Of a stretch of DNA of 64,000 nt, positions 44,168-54,085 are shown piece after piece. Origin of the DNA: Gemmatimonadota bacterium (GTDB taxonomy: Bacteria; Gemmatimonadota; Gemmatimonadetes; Longimicrobiales; Gaopeijiaceae). Positions within the stretch are counted from its first letter, which is position 1. Each line of letters begins with the position of its first letter. Where the stretch lies: positions 1-64,000 of the forward strand of contig JAJEBW010000015.1 in NCBI GenBank assembly GCA_022822325.1. Direction: 5' to 3'. The notes beneath the pieces are model-generated. The model saw nothing but the letters and a program-made list of their open reading frames with translations. It ran no database searches and was not told where the DNA came from. Both the position numbers and the translations under genes were made by a program.

Positions 44168-46402
44168 CTAATAGAGGACGCGCCAACTTAGCGTCAATCC
44201 CCTTCCCGCCTCCGGCATGATCTCCTTGACGCGAGAAAGATGGTTGCGGTATTCCGTGTTCGTGGCGTTGTCCAGGCTGGCGGCGAGGAGGTTGAGGCGC
44301 CCCCCCGCGGTGATTCTGACTCCGGCGGAAAGGTTCAGCACCCGGTAACCGTCGGTCGGCGTCTCGAACTCGCCGATCCGGTCCTGCCGGGCCGCCATCT
44401 CGGCTTCCCCGCGGACGAACCACAGGGGCCGCTCATACTTCAGGGCCATGTGCCCCTTGAGCGGAGGAACGAGCGGAAGCGGATCGCCGCCGTCCCTGAT
44501 GCTGCCTCGCACCGCCGCCGCCGCCGCCTCGAAGGCAAGCCCGCGCCCGAGGTCGGCATTCAGCGCCGCCTCGAAGCCGCGGAAGACGGCGTCGTTGCCC
44601 TGGAATTGGTAAATGGGAAGGAGGACGCGACTGAGACGTCCGGTGTCCTCCCCGTAGATGTAGTTGCGGATGTCGTTGTAGAAGCCGGTCAGGTCGCCGC
44701 GAAGCCGGTCGGACTCGTAGCGGAGGAACACGTCCAGGCCGCGCCCCGTTTCGCCCTCCAGCGACGGGTTGCCGACCTCGAAGGAGTAGGCCGCCAGATG
44801 GGGCCCCTCCGAGTAGAGTTCGGTGATGTCGGGCGCGCGGAAGGTCCGTGCCAGGCTGGCCCCGAGCGAGAGCCCCGGACCGGCCGCATAGAGCGCGCCC
44901 AGCGATCCGGAGACGCCGTGAAAGCCGCGGTCGCGGATCTCGCCGATATCGGAATTCGGATCCTCGCGCAACGGATCGGCGCCGGTCCAGTCGTAGCGCA
45001 GTCCCCACTCCAGGCGAAGCGCGCCCAGATCCATCTCTTCCAAAAGGTAGAGCGCGGCCTTGCCCCGGCGGGTGTCCGGAGTGTGGGTGCTGCCGCCGTA
45101 GCCGAAGTCCTCCCACGACAGACGGGCGCCGACCGCACCCGCCGCGAAGGGTCCCCACTGTCCGTGACGGCCCAGCGCGTCCCCGCTCGCCGCCTGCCGC
45201 CGATAGAGAGTTCCCAGGATGTCGGGAGGTTCGAGCTCCCGGTGTTCGTACCAGGTGTGGGTCGCGTCGAACCGGACGTCGCGGAAGAAGCCGAAGGGCT
45301 CCCGGACGATGGTCCGGAACTTCGAGGCGAAGCGCTCCATCTCGATGCGGACGCCTTCCTCGTGACCGCCGGTGAACCCGCCGGGAATGCCGTAGTCGTT
45401 CCGGTAGACTCGAAACGACCCTCCGAGATGTCCCCAGTCGGCCACCCACGACGATCCGACCGCGCCGCTCAGGACATCGCTGCCGGTGTTGGCGAGCGTT
45501 GCCGTCGGCGTGCGCAGATCTCCGCTGGTTCGTCCCGCAACCTCCACCCGCAACGGCAGTCGCTCGGCGAGCCCGAAGACCGCCGTGGCGCCTCCCCCGA
45601 ACGCTCCGGTCACGGTCCGGCTTTGCAAGGCGGCCGATCCCGTGGTGTGGCGCGGCGCCGCCGCGGGGATCTCGTCGCGAATGACGTTGACGACCCCTCC
45701 CAGCGCATTGCCCCCGTAGAGGAGCGCTCCCGCCCCGCGCACCACCTCGATCCGCCGCGCCGAGGAGGGATTCAGCCCCGTGGTGTGATCGGTCCCCGAA
45801 CTGGTGACGTCTCCCACGCGGGTGCCGTCCTCCAGCAACAGCACCCGGTCCCCGCTCAGTCCCCGGATCACCGGCTGCGACACGGCCGGACCCATCGTGA
45901 CCGCGCCCATTCCCGGCACCGAAGCCAGAGTGGTCGCGACCGTCCCCCCCATCCTGCGCTGCAGTTCATCGCCCGCCATGACGCTGACCGGGCGCAGCGC
46001 CTTGGCCGCATCGCGCTCGCTGATCGTAGCCGTAACCACCATTCCCTGAAGCGCGATCGGAGACGAGATCAGATCGATCGTCACGACCGCCGCCTCCTCC
46101 TCCACCGTCACTGCAACGGTGGCGCCGCGGTAGCCGAGCCGATCGACGCGAATCGAATGGACGCCCTCCGCGATCCCGGCCAGGCGAAAGGTTCCGTCTC
46201 CGTGCGTGACCGCCATCGTCCCGGTTCCAACGACGGAGACGAACGACCCCGCGAGGGGATCCCCGGACCCGGCGTCGCGCACGACGCCCTCGATCCTGCC
46301 CTGCTCCTGCATCTGCGCAACGGCGGACTGCGGGGGCAGGACGAGCGCCGCGATCGATGCGACGATCGCGCAGCGGAATGTAGGGGTTGGCTGGTTCTTC
46401 AC
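44168..46402 (-). CDS. TonB-dependent outer-membrane receptor, ZnuD-like (predicted zinc uptake)
   Basis: The product of 744 residues begins at the GTG at 46402, which gives a signal peptide ending AVAQ. A carboxypeptidase-regulatory-like domain (about 35-115) precedes the TonB plug and a 22-stranded barrel that ends in a terminal aromatic-containing strand (LSWRVLY). The plug region PVIRGLSGDRVLLLEDG, then a GTDH motif and ARRIEVVRGAGALLYGG, resembles the ZnuD zinc receptor family more than siderophore or B12 receptors. An extracellular loop has THTWYEHRELE, with histidines placed as in ZnuD relatives. Neighbouring genes encode a His-rich lipoprotein and a Cys/His membrane protein, which supports metal uptake. 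Specificity is inferred. Confidence 0.88.
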   Translation of the reverse strand: MKNQPTPTFRCAIVASIAALVLPPQSAVAQMQEQGRIEGVVRDAGSGDPLAGSFVSVVGTGTMAVTHGDGTFRLAGIAEGVHSIRVDRLGYRGATVAVTVEEEAAVVTIDLISSPIALQGMVVTATISERDAAKALRPVSVMAGDELQRRMGGTVATTLASVPGMGAVTMGPAVSQPVIRGLSGDRVLLLEDGTRVGDVTSSGTDHTTGLNPSSARRIEVVRGAGALLYGGNALGGVVNVIRDEIPAAAPRHTTGSAALQSRTVTGAFGGGATAVFGLAERLPLRVEVAGRTSGDLRTPTATLANTGSDVLSGAVGSSWVADWGHLGGSFRVYRNDYGIPGGFTGGHEEGVRIEMERFASKFRTIVREPFGFFRDVRFDATHTWYEHRELEPPDILGTLYRRQAASGDALGRHGQWGPFAAGAVGARLSWEDFGYGGSTHTPDTRRGKAALYLLEEMDLGALRLEWGLRYDWTGADPLREDPNSDIGEIRDRGFHGVSGSLGALYAAGPGLSLGASLARTFRAPDITELYSEGPHLAAYSFEVGNPSLEGETGRGLDVFLRYESDRLRGDLTGFYNDIRNYIYGEDTGRLSRVLLPIYQFQGNDAVFRGFEAALNADLGRGLAFEAAAAAVRGSIRDGGDPLPLVPPLKGHMALKYERPLWFVRGEAEMAARQDRIGEFETPTDGYRVLNLSAGVRITAGGRLNLLAASLDNATNTEYRNHLSRVKEIMPEAGRGLTLSWRVLY

Positions 46403-46481
46403 CTGTCGTCCGGTTCTGGCCTGTGGAAGCGTGGCGTTCACGCGCCGGGCAAGGGGCACAAGGGGGGGACGCCCCGAGGGG

Positions 46482-46847
46482 TCAGGGGACAGGCGGAGCC
46501 CGGGGGACGACCGACCCGGCCAGAATCGGAGATGCCGCTGCGGGTTCGGCTTCGCGAACCGGTTGGTCGAGGTGGAAGGGCGGGGCCGTCCGCTCCGCAA
46601 GGGCGAACGGGTGCGCGGCGCCTGCCGCGGCAAGGGACCGGACCAGTTGGCAGAAGAGATGTCCGTGTTCCGAGGAACAGTCGGACCCGGCCCGCGAATC
46701 GATGTGGACCGCGCTGTAGAGGTCGATGTCCAGGACGGCGTCGGCCGGAATCAGCAGGGCCGATACCCCCAGTTGCAGGGCAACCGCGAGGGCCGAGCCG
46801 AGCCGCAGGAACGTCCGTCCTTCCGCCTTGCGCTGTAGCAAATGCAC
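46482..46847 (-). CDS. Small membrane protein with a Cys/His cluster, first gene of the candidate zinc operon
   Basis: The product has 121 residues and I do not recognise a family. The GTG at 46847 lies 7 bases from GGGGGAGG, a strong site that decides the start. A membrane helix or signal anchor (LGSALAVALQLGVSALLI, 16-33) is followed by a segment with H48, C57, H61, H63 and C66, enough to bind a metal ion. The tail is proline- and alanine-rich. The gene precedes the ZnuD-like receptor gene by 79 bases. A role as metal-binding or signalling component of the uptake system is inference. The gene is short and easily missed. Confidence 0.7.
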   Translation of the reverse strand: MHLLQRKAEGRTFLRLGSALAVALQLGVSALLIPADAVLDIDLYSAVHIDSRAGSDCSSEHGHLFCQLVRSLAAAGAAHPFALAERTAPPFHLDQPVREAEPAAASPILAGSVVPRAPPVP

Positions 46848-46894
46848 CTCTGCGCCTCCCCCGACAGGAAGAACCACCGGTTCCCCGATCCAAG

Positions 46895-46930
46895 GTAATG
46901 GATTGAATCCAGGGGAGGGTATTCCTTCAA
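46895..46930 (-). promoter_or_regulatory. Promoter overlapped by a perfect palindrome, ahead of the candidate zinc operon
   Basis: On the minus strand TTGAAG (46930-46925) and TTCAAT (46907-46902) are 17 bases apart. The predicted start near 46895 leaves a leader of about 48 bases. The palindrome TGGATT-G-AATCCA (46899-46911) covers the -10 box, the place expected for a repressor such as Zur. It does not match a Zur box I know. Confidence 0.5.
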
Positions 46931-47019
46931 CCCTGGCGTTGGCGCGACGGGGGCCCGCAAGGGACTCGCCTCCCCCATGGGATACCGGGGACCGCACCGA
47001 TTCTCGCGCCGCGCCGCCA

Positions 47020-47093
47020 TGGGCCCAGAGGGACTTGAACCCCCGACCGTCGGATTATGAGTCCGCTGCTCTGACCGCCTGAGCTATGGGCCC
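47020..47093 (-). tRNA. tRNA with CAT anticodon, probably tRNA-Ile2 (lysidine type)
   Basis: The 74-base sequence folds as a complete cloverleaf with a GGGCCCA acceptor stem, anticodon loop CTCATAA and T loop TTCAAGT. CCA is not encoded. The CAT anticodon fits Met or the minor Ile tRNA. The acceptor pairs C4:G69 and C5:G68 are those that the lysidine synthetase TilS recognises in E. coli, so Ile2 is favoured over elongator Met. One mismatch (27-43) is seen at the base of the anticodon stem. Confidence 0.93.
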
Positions 47094-47112
47094 GCACAAA
47101 GGTAACGCCCGG

Positions 47113-47802
47113 CTATTCTTCCGTCGCCTTCCCCGTGGTGCCGAAGAGACGGTCGCCGGCGTCGCCCAGCCCCGGCCGAAGATAGCCCCGCGCGTCCAGC
47201 CGTTCGTCCAGCGCCGCGGCAAAGATGGGCGTCCCGGGATCCTGGGCGGCGAGGCGGGCCGCTCCCTCCGGCGACGCGATCAGACAGAGCAGCGCGATTC
47301 GGTCCACGCCCCGCGCCCGAAGTTCGGCAAGGGCGGCGGCGGCGGTTCCTCCGGTTCCGACCATCGGATCCACCACCAGGTGCAGCGAACCGGCGGAGTC
47401 GGGTGGGAGCTTTCGATAATAGCAGTTCGCTTCCAGCGTCTCCTCGTTGCGTTCGAAGCCCAGGAAGCCCACCCGCGCGCCGGGAATCAGCCGCAGCACG
47501 CCCCCCACCATCCCCAGCCCCGCCCGCAGAATCGGCACCACCACCACGCCCTCTTCGCGAATCCGTTCGGCCCGCGTTTCGTCCAGAGGGGTGTTGAAGA
47601 CGACCTCTTCGGTCGGCAGCTCGCGCGTGGCGTGCACCGTGAGCAGGAGGGCGATCTCCTCCACGAGCGCCCGCATTCGCTCGGGCGGGGTGGAACGATC
47701 GCGCGCCAGGGAGAGCTTGTGTTCGATCAGCGGGTGGCGCACGACGCGCAGGGTCGAAGGGGCCGGGGCGAAGGGGCCGGCGGAGGAGCGCGAGGCGGTC
47801 AT
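47113..47802 (-). CDS. upp: Uracil phosphoribosyltransferase
   Basis: The product of 229 residues makes UMP from uracil and PRPP in the cytoplasm (pyrimidine salvage). The PRPP loop DPMVGTGGT is at 145-153 (DPMLATGGT is usual), with GVVVVPILRAGLGMV and DERLDARGYLRPGLGDAGDR as family signatures. The N-terminus has about 15 extra residues. The ATG at 47802 overlaps the stop of the pseudouridine synthase gene (ATGA). Confidence 0.95.
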   Translation of the reverse strand: MTASRSSAGPFAPAPSTLRVVRHPLIEHKLSLARDRSTPPERMRALVEEIALLLTVHATRELPTEEVVFNTPLDETRAERIREEGVVVVPILRAGLGMVGGVLRLIPGARVGFLGFERNEETLEANCYYRKLPPDSAGSLHLVVDPMVGTGGTAAAALAELRARGVDRIALLCLIASPEGAARLAAQDPGTPIFAAALDERLDARGYLRPGLGDAGDRLFGTTGKATEE

Positions 47803-48605
47803 CGATTCTGCCTTGAGCGGTGGGGCGAAGGGCGGGCGCGAGCGGGGGAATTTCCGTGCCTGCGGCGGCGGACCAGATCGCGAACGGCGGCAAGCTCGGC
47901 GGGGCGGGCCGGCCGGAAGGAACCGGGCCTGAGCGCACCCAGCCGGAAGGGACCGAAGCGGATGCGCGCCAGGCGGACGACCGGGTGCCCGGCGGCCCTC
48001 AGGAGTCGGCGCACCTCGCGCTTGCGTCCCTCGGTCAGCACCAGCCTGAGATCCCAGCCCGATTCGGCGGCGGCACGGCGCACCAGGCGAGGCCGGGCCA
48101 GACCGTCTTCCAGTTCGATTCCGCGCCGGAGCGCCCGGATGGCGGACGCGGTCACCGGATTCGCGACCCCGGCCAGGTATTCGCGCTCGACGCGCAGCCG
48201 CGGATGGGCGAGCTCGGCCGCGCGGTCCCCGTCGTTGGTGAGGAGGAGGAGACCGGAGGTTTCCAGATCGAGCCGGCCCACATAGCGCAGTCCGGCGGCC
48301 CACCCGGGGAGCAGATCGTAGATCGTCTCGCCTCCGTGGGGATCCGCGCGGGTGCAGAGAGCGCCGATCGGTTTGTGGAAGACAAGCCAGCGTTGCGGCG
48401 CCAGCTTCAGGATCGCGCCGTCGAGCGAGACCGCGTCGATCCCGGGGATCACCTTTGCGCCCATTGTGGTGACCGGCTCGCCATTGACCGCGACCCGCCC
48501 CGCGCGCATGAGCCCTTCCGCCTCGCGCCGCGACGCCGCTCCACAGCGCGATATGAACTTCTGCACCCGCATCGGCGCCGGGGGGACGCGGTTCTCAGGA
48601 GGCAT
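47799..48605 (-). CDS. 23S rRNA pseudouridine synthase, RluB/RsuA family
   Basis: The product of 268 residues has an N-terminal S4 RNA-binding domain (VQKFISRCGAASRREAE) and a catalytic domain with GRLDLETSGLLLLTNDG, where Asp113 is the predicted nucleophile. Members convert one uridine of 23S (RluB) or 16S (RsuA) rRNA; RluB is favoured because scpA-scpB-rluB order is common. The tail is basic (RRRRHGNSPARARPSPHRSRQNR is typical of such extensions) and probably touches RNA. The ATG lies 11 bases inside the end of scpB. Confidence 0.92.
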   Translation of the reverse strand: MPPENRVPPAPMRVQKFISRCGAASRREAEGLMRAGRVAVNGEPVTTMGAKVIPGIDAVSLDGAILKLAPQRWLVFHKPIGALCTRADPHGGETIYDLLPGWAAGLRYVGRLDLETSGLLLLTNDGDRAAELAHPRLRVEREYLAGVANPVTASAIRALRRGIELEDGLARPRLVRRAAAESGWDLRLVLTEGRKREVRRLLRAAGHPVVRLARIRFGPFRLGALRPGSFRPARPAELAAVRDLVRRRRHGNSPARARPSPHRSRQNR

Positions 48606-49152
48606 TGCCGGACTCCTGCGCAGGGGCGGCGCTCTTCAGCACCACGGGAAGCTCCTCCGGGCGCGGCAGGTCGTCGAGAGAGGCGAAGCCGAAGTGCTCC
48701 AGGAAGCGACTGGTGGTGGCGTAGAGGATCGGTCGTCCCACCCCCTCCCCCCGCCCCGCCGCCACGATCATTTCGCGGTCGAGCAGGGTGCGCAGAGCGG
48801 CGGAGGAGTTCACGCCCCGTATGTGGTCGATGTGAACGCGGCCGATCGGCTGCCGGTAGCACACGATCGCCAGCACCTCGAGGGCGGGTCCCGAGAGCCG
48901 GGAGGTTCGCGGCACCGTATCGAAGCGCTCCAGGCAGGACGCGAACTCGGGCCGGGTCAGGATCTGCACTCCCCCCGCCACCTCGCGCAGCTCGAAGGCC
49001 CGTCCGGAGCGGTCGTATTCCGCCCGCAGTTCGGCGAGCGCCTTCCTCACCCGGGCCTCGTCCAGGGCGCTGTCGGCATGCGCGATGTCGGCGGGGGCGA
49101 GGGGGGCGTCGCTGGCGAAGAGAACCGCCTCCACGATCCGGGCGTCATTCAT
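48595..49152 (-). CDS. scpB: Segregation and condensation protein B
   Basis: The product of 185 residues has the two winged-helix domains of ScpB, with the family segment ALEVLAIVCYRQPIGRVHIDHIRG. It binds ScpA in the SMC-ScpAB complex that organises and separates chromosomes. The ATG at 49152 lies 8 bases inside scpA and has GGAGGG 6 bases upstream. Confidence 0.95.
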   Translation of the reverse strand: MNDARIVEAVLFASDAPLAPADIAHADSALDEARVRKALAELRAEYDRSGRAFELREVAGGVQILTRPEFASCLERFDTVPRTSRLSGPALEVLAIVCYRQPIGRVHIDHIRGVNSSAALRTLLDREMIVAAGRGEGVGRPILYATTSRFLEHFGFASLDDLPRPEELPVVLKSAAPAQESGNAS

Positions 49153-49936
49153 GCGTGCCCTCCGGAGACGGCTCGAAGGAGCGGTCCGGGCGGCGGGCGC
49201 GGCGATAGAGCCACAGCGGCGCGAAGGGCTCTCGCTGGCGAAGCGCCAGGAAGCGTCGTCTGCCCAGCTCCAGGCCGGCGAGCAGCGTCATCACTCCGTG
49301 GGCGCGGTCGCTCCAGGGGCTGACGAGCGCGGCGAACTCGACCCGGTCCGTGCCCTCCACGGCGGCGCGGATCAGCTCCACCTTCTCGCGCATCGAGACC
49401 GGTTGCACCGGTACGCGATGTTCGCGGGGCGCTTCCTCGGGCGCATTCGCCTCCAGCCGCAGCGCGGCGGCGAAGAGGTCGTCCCAATGGGTGTCGAGGG
49501 GAAGGTCGGCCGGGCGCGGAGAGGGACGTCTCTCCACGAACCCCCTGGCGAAGCGGCGCGCACGATCCGCCTCGGCGCCTCGCAGCCGGGCCGCGACCTC
49601 CCGCACCTGTTCGTATTCGAGCAGCCGCCGCACCAGCTCGGTCCGGGGATCGTGGTCGGTCTCGCCGGGCGGAGCGGGCAGCAGCATGCGCGCCTTGATC
49701 CGGACCAGCATCGCGGCGATCTCCAGGAAGGAACCGGCCTCGTCGATGTCGGCGGCCGGGAGCGCGCTGATCGCCTCGAGGAAGCGGGCGGTGATGGCGG
49801 CGACCGGAATGTCGAAGATGTCGATGTCCTGGCTGTGAATCAGATGCAGGAGCAGATCCAGCGGACCCTGGTAATGGTCGATCTCGACGACGAGAAGTCC
49901 GTCGTCCGCTACCCCGCGACCAACCCGAGAATCCAC
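49145..49936 (-). CDS. scpA: Segregation and condensation protein A
   Basis: The product of 263 residues is a kleisin. The N-terminal YQGPLDLLLHLIHSQDIDIFDIPV is the ScpA signature that contacts the SMC neck, and a C-terminal winged helix is expected to close the ring. The GTG at 49936 overlaps the site-2 protease gene by 28 bases; no better start is visible because the signature follows within 22 residues. Confidence 0.95.
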   Translation of the reverse strand: MDSRVGRGVADDGLLVVEIDHYQGPLDLLLHLIHSQDIDIFDIPVAAITARFLEAISALPAADIDEAGSFLEIAAMLVRIKARMLLPAPPGETDHDPRTELVRRLLEYEQVREVAARLRGAEADRARRFARGFVERRPSPRPADLPLDTHWDDLFAAALRLEANAPEEAPREHRVPVQPVSMREKVELIRAAVEGTDRVEFAALVSPWSDRAHGVMTLLAGLELGRRRFLALRQREPFAPLWLYRRARRPDRSFEPSPEGTHE

Positions 49937-50553
49937 CGGAAGACGATCTGAACGGGCGCCAGCAGAGTTGCCGGAGCGGCGGGAAAGAAGATCATGCAGA
50001 GGAAGAGGATCGTGATTCCGTAGCGGCCGAAGCTCTGGTAGCGGTGGGTGAGGCGGGGGGGTAGGAGGTGCTTCAGGACATGCGATCCGTCCAGCGGCGG
50101 CAGCGGAATCAGGTTGAACCAGGCCAGGATGAGGTTGATGAAGATCCCGTAGGTCAGCATCGCGGCGGGCGCGCCGGCCAGGGTGGCGGCGCCGGCGACC
50201 GATCCGGCGATTCGCAGAAGAAGGAGCCCCGCGGCGCAGAGGATCACCAGCCCGAGATTGGCGACGATTCCGGCGAGAGAGACGCGGATGTCGCCCGCGC
50301 GGTAGTCGCGGTAGTTGCGTGGATTGACCGGTACCGGTTTGGCCCAGCCGAAGATGATGCCTCCGCCGAAGAAGTGGAGGAGGAGGGGAACGACGATCGA
50401 GCCGACCGGGTCCAGATGGGGGATCGGATTCAGGGTGATGCGTCCCAGATCGCGGGCGGTGGCGTCGCCCTCGCGCAGCGCCTGCCAGGCGTGGGCGACC
50501 TCGTGGACGACCACGGAGAAGAGCAGTACGGGCAGGATCAGGAGGAGGTCCAT
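49909..50553 (-). CDS. Site-2 protease family membrane metalloprotease (M50)
   Basis: The product of 214 residues is a compact membrane protease with HEVAH (17-21) in the first helix and the second zinc-ligand motif NLIPLPPLDGSHV. About five to six helices follow. This short M50B group, without PDZ or CBS domain, often precedes scpA and is of unknown substrate. It is first in the scp-upp operon, divergent from rpsT. Confidence 0.92.
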   Translation of the reverse strand: MDLLLILPVLLFSVVVHEVAHAWQALREGDATARDLGRITLNPIPHLDPVGSIVVPLLLHFFGGGIIFGWAKPVPVNPRNYRDYRAGDIRVSLAGIVANLGLVILCAAGLLLLRIAGSVAGAATLAGAPAAMLTYGIFINLILAWFNLIPLPPLDGSHVLKHLLPPRLTHRYQSFGRYGITILFLCMIFFPAAPATLLAPVQIVFRWILGLVAG

Positions 50554-50562
50554 GGCTTCCTG

Positions 50563-50591
50563 TTGATCGAAGTGGACGAGCGTTCTAGCTT
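50563..50591 (+). promoter_or_regulatory. Promoter of rpsT
   Basis: TTGATC at 50563-50568 and TAGCTT at 50586-50591 are 17 bases apart. The leader would be about 124 bases long, room for the S20 autoregulation known in other bacteria, though I cannot identify a site. Confidence 0.45.
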
Positions 50592-50721
50592 ACTCGGTCG
50601 CGAAGGCGGTTGCCAGACCGGGCGCGCCCCGGCGCCGGAAGACCGTCGGCAAGGACCGGGAGCGAGCCAGCGTCCGGCGGGAAACGAATCCGGATACGGA
50701 AGCCTGGACACGGAAGACAAG

Positions 50722-50976
50722 ATGCCGAATATCAAGAGCGCGAAGAAGAGAATGGAGCTCAGCCGCGTCGAGCGGAGCCGGAACCGGAGGACCCGTTCGC
50801 GGATCCGGACGGCGATCCGCAGTGTGGGCGAGGCCGAATCGGCGGCGGAGGCGGAGGAGCGGCGGCGCGAGGCGGTTGCCCTGGTGGACCGGGCGGCGAC
50901 CCGGAGAATCCTTCATCCGAACAAGGCCGGCCGCATGAAGTCCCGGTTGGACCGGATGGTGCGCTCCATCTCCTAG
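50722..50976 (+). CDS. rpsT: 30S ribosomal protein S20
   Basis: The product of 84 residues has the S20 signature MPNIKSAKKRMELSRVERSR and a basic three-helix composition. It binds 16S rRNA early in assembly of the small subunit. The ATG at 50722 has GGAAG about 5 bases upstream. It is a single gene, convergent with pyrC. Confidence 0.97.
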   Translation: MPNIKSAKKRMELSRVERSRNRRTRSRIRTAIRSVGEAESAAEAEERRREAVALVDRAATRRILHPNKAGRMKSRLDRMVRSIS

Positions 50977-51019
50977 CCGGAATCCCCGTTTTTCTCCCCG
51001 GCTCGGTCGAGCCGAATCC

Positions 51020-52359
<1,340 letters not shown>

Positions 52360-52363
<4 letters not shown>

Positions 52364-53331
52364 GCCCCCGCCCCCGCCTTGGCGGCTTCGGCCCCCTCCG
52401 GAGCGCCCCCCGAGAGCAGGTAGAGCACCGCCATGCGAATCGCCACCCCATTGGTCACCTGGCGGAGAATCACCGAATGCGGCCCGTCGGCGACGTCGGA
52501 ATCGATCTCCACGCCCCGGTTCATCGGCCCCGGATGCAGGATCAGCAGATCGCGCGGGGCCCACTCCAGCCGCCGCCGCGTGACCCCGAAGACGCGGTTG
52601 TACTCCCGCAGCGAGGGAACGAATCCATCCTGCATCCGCTCCATCTGCAAACGGAGAACGTTGAGCGCGTCGGCCCATTCGATCGCCTCCTCCACCCTTC
52701 GGAAGAGTCGCACCCCCAGATCCTCCACCCCGGCCGGCATCAGGGTGCGGGGACCGCAGACGGCGACCTCGGCCCCGACCCGGGTCAGCCCGAAGATGTT
52801 CGAGCGCGCCACCCGCGAGTGCAGCACGTCGCCGACGATGCAGACCTTCAGTCCCTCCAGACGGCCGAAATGATCGCGCAGCGTGAGCATGTCGAGGAGC
52901 CCCTGAGTGGGATGTTCGTGCGCTCCGTCGCCGGCATTGATCACATTCGAGGGAATGCGCGCCGCCAGGAAAGCCGCCGCCCCCGCCGACCAGTGCCGGA
53001 TCACCACCATGTCGATCCGCATCGCCTCCAGGTTGCGCGCCGTGTCGACCAGCGTCTCGCCCTTGGAGACCGAAGACCTGCGCGCCCCGATGTTCACGGC
53101 GTCGGCCGCAAGGCGCTTCTCGGCGAATTCGAAGGAAATGCGGGTGCGAGTGGAGGGCTCAAAGAAGAGATTGACGATCGTCTGGCCACGCAGCACCGGG
53201 ACCTGCCGCAGCCGCCTCTCCGAGATCTCCTTGAAGGGTTCCGCCGTGTCCAGCACCGCCTCGATCTGCTCGCGGCTGAGCGATTCCAGCCCGGTCAGAT
53301 CCTTGCCCAGCGTCGCCCGGGGGCGGCTCAC
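52360..53331 (-). CDS. pyrB: Aspartate carbamoyltransferase catalytic chain
   Basis: The product of 323 residues joins carbamoyl phosphate and aspartate in pyrimidine synthesis. The carbamoyl phosphate loop EPSTRTR (58-64), the SSVSKGET loop near 85-92 and HPTQGLLD (139-146) are all present. No pyrI regulatory chain is seen, so it is the class A or C type; class A enzymes pair with PyrC or PyrC'. The GTG at 53331 overlaps the pyrR stop (GTGA) and pyrC overlaps it the same way. Confidence 0.96.
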
Positions 53332-53882
53332 GGAGTCTCCCGGCCGGTCAGCGCCACGGCGAGATCTCCGTCGCGCGCGGGGACCAGGACATCGATCCGC
53401 TGGCTGGGCAGCGCGGCGAATTCGCGTCCCACGATGTCGGGCTGAATCGGCAGCTCACGATTGCCGCGGTCGACCAGAACGCAGAGGAGGATGCGCGCCG
53501 GCCGTCCCCAGTCCATGAGCTCGTTGAGCGCAGCGCGCGCGGTGCGGCCGCTGTAGAGGACATCGTCGACGATGACGACCGCCATTCCCTCGACGCCGCC
53601 GGGCGGAAGCCGGGTCTCGCCGACGACCGGACGGGGACCGAGGGCGCGCAGATCGTCGCGGTACAGGGTGATGTCGAGGGTGCCGGCGGGGACCGGATCG
53701 CCCTCGGCCTCGGCGATGCGACGAAGGATCATCTCCGCCAGATCCACCCCGCGCCGCTGGATTCCCATGAGAACGAGCCGTTCGGTGCCCCCGAGCTTTT
53801 CGAGGACTTCGTGGGCCATGCGGTCGATGGCGCGCCGAACGGCGGCGGCGTCCATGAGGATCGTGGGGGCCGAGGTGGTCAC
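53328..53882 (-). CDS. pyrR: PyrR bifunctional regulator / uracil phosphoribosyltransferase
   Basis: The product of 184 residues has the type I phosphoribosyltransferase motif [10 protein letters not shown] (106-115) and the PyrR start [19 protein letters not shown]. In bacilli PyrR binds the pyr leader RNA when UMP is high and causes attenuation; elsewhere it may only be an enzyme. The GTG at 53882 precedes the family N-terminus by nine residues; an ATG at 53855 is an alternative. It is first in pyrRBC. I find no clear anti-terminator or PyrR-binding loop in the 287 bases upstream. Confidence 0.94.
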   Translation of the reverse strand: MTTSAPTILMDAAAVRRAIDRMAHEVLEKLGGTERLVLMGIQRRGVDLAEMILRRIAEAEGDPVPAGTLDITLYRDDLRALGPRPVVGETRLPPGGVEGMAVVIVDDVLYSGRTARAALNELMDWGRPARILLCVLVDRGNRELPIQPDIVGREFAALPSQRIDVLVPARDGDLAVALTGRETP

Positions 53883-54016
53883 CTTGGGCGGCGGCGCTCC
53901 GGGGTGGGGGGAGGGGGGCTGGCGGAATCAAGGTAGCCGGGGCGGCGGGCCGGGACCAGCGGGGCGATGCAGAGCGAGGGGGACGCAACGACTTGCCGGG
54001 ATTCAGGTTGGCCGAC

Positions 54017-54045
54017 CTGTGAAAGATCAATCTGTGAAAGATCAA
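54017..54045. repeat. Tandem 15-base direct repeat upstream of pyrR
   Basis: Two copies of CTGTGAAAGATCAA, separated by one base, stand in an AT-rich pocket between the divergent genes. The same kind of 15-base tandem duplication occurs upstream of the His-rich lipoprotein gene. Confidence 0.85.
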
Positions 54046-54056
54046 GGGGATCGAGT

Positions 54057-54085
54057 TTGCCGTTGTCGGGTTGCCCGCGTATGAT
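54057..54085 (+). promoter_or_regulatory. Promoter of the anchored propeller gene
   Basis: TTGCCG at 54057-54062 and TATGAT at 54080-54085 are 17 bases apart. The predicted start near 54092 leaves a leader of about 78 bases before the GTG at 54170. Confidence 0.5.

Noticed and set aside
50999-51014. Hairpin CGGCTC-N4-GAGCCG as a terminator between rpsT and pyrC
   Set aside because: The T-run lies before the stem on the plus strand, not after it, and no T-run follows on the minus strand; the evidence is too weak to list.
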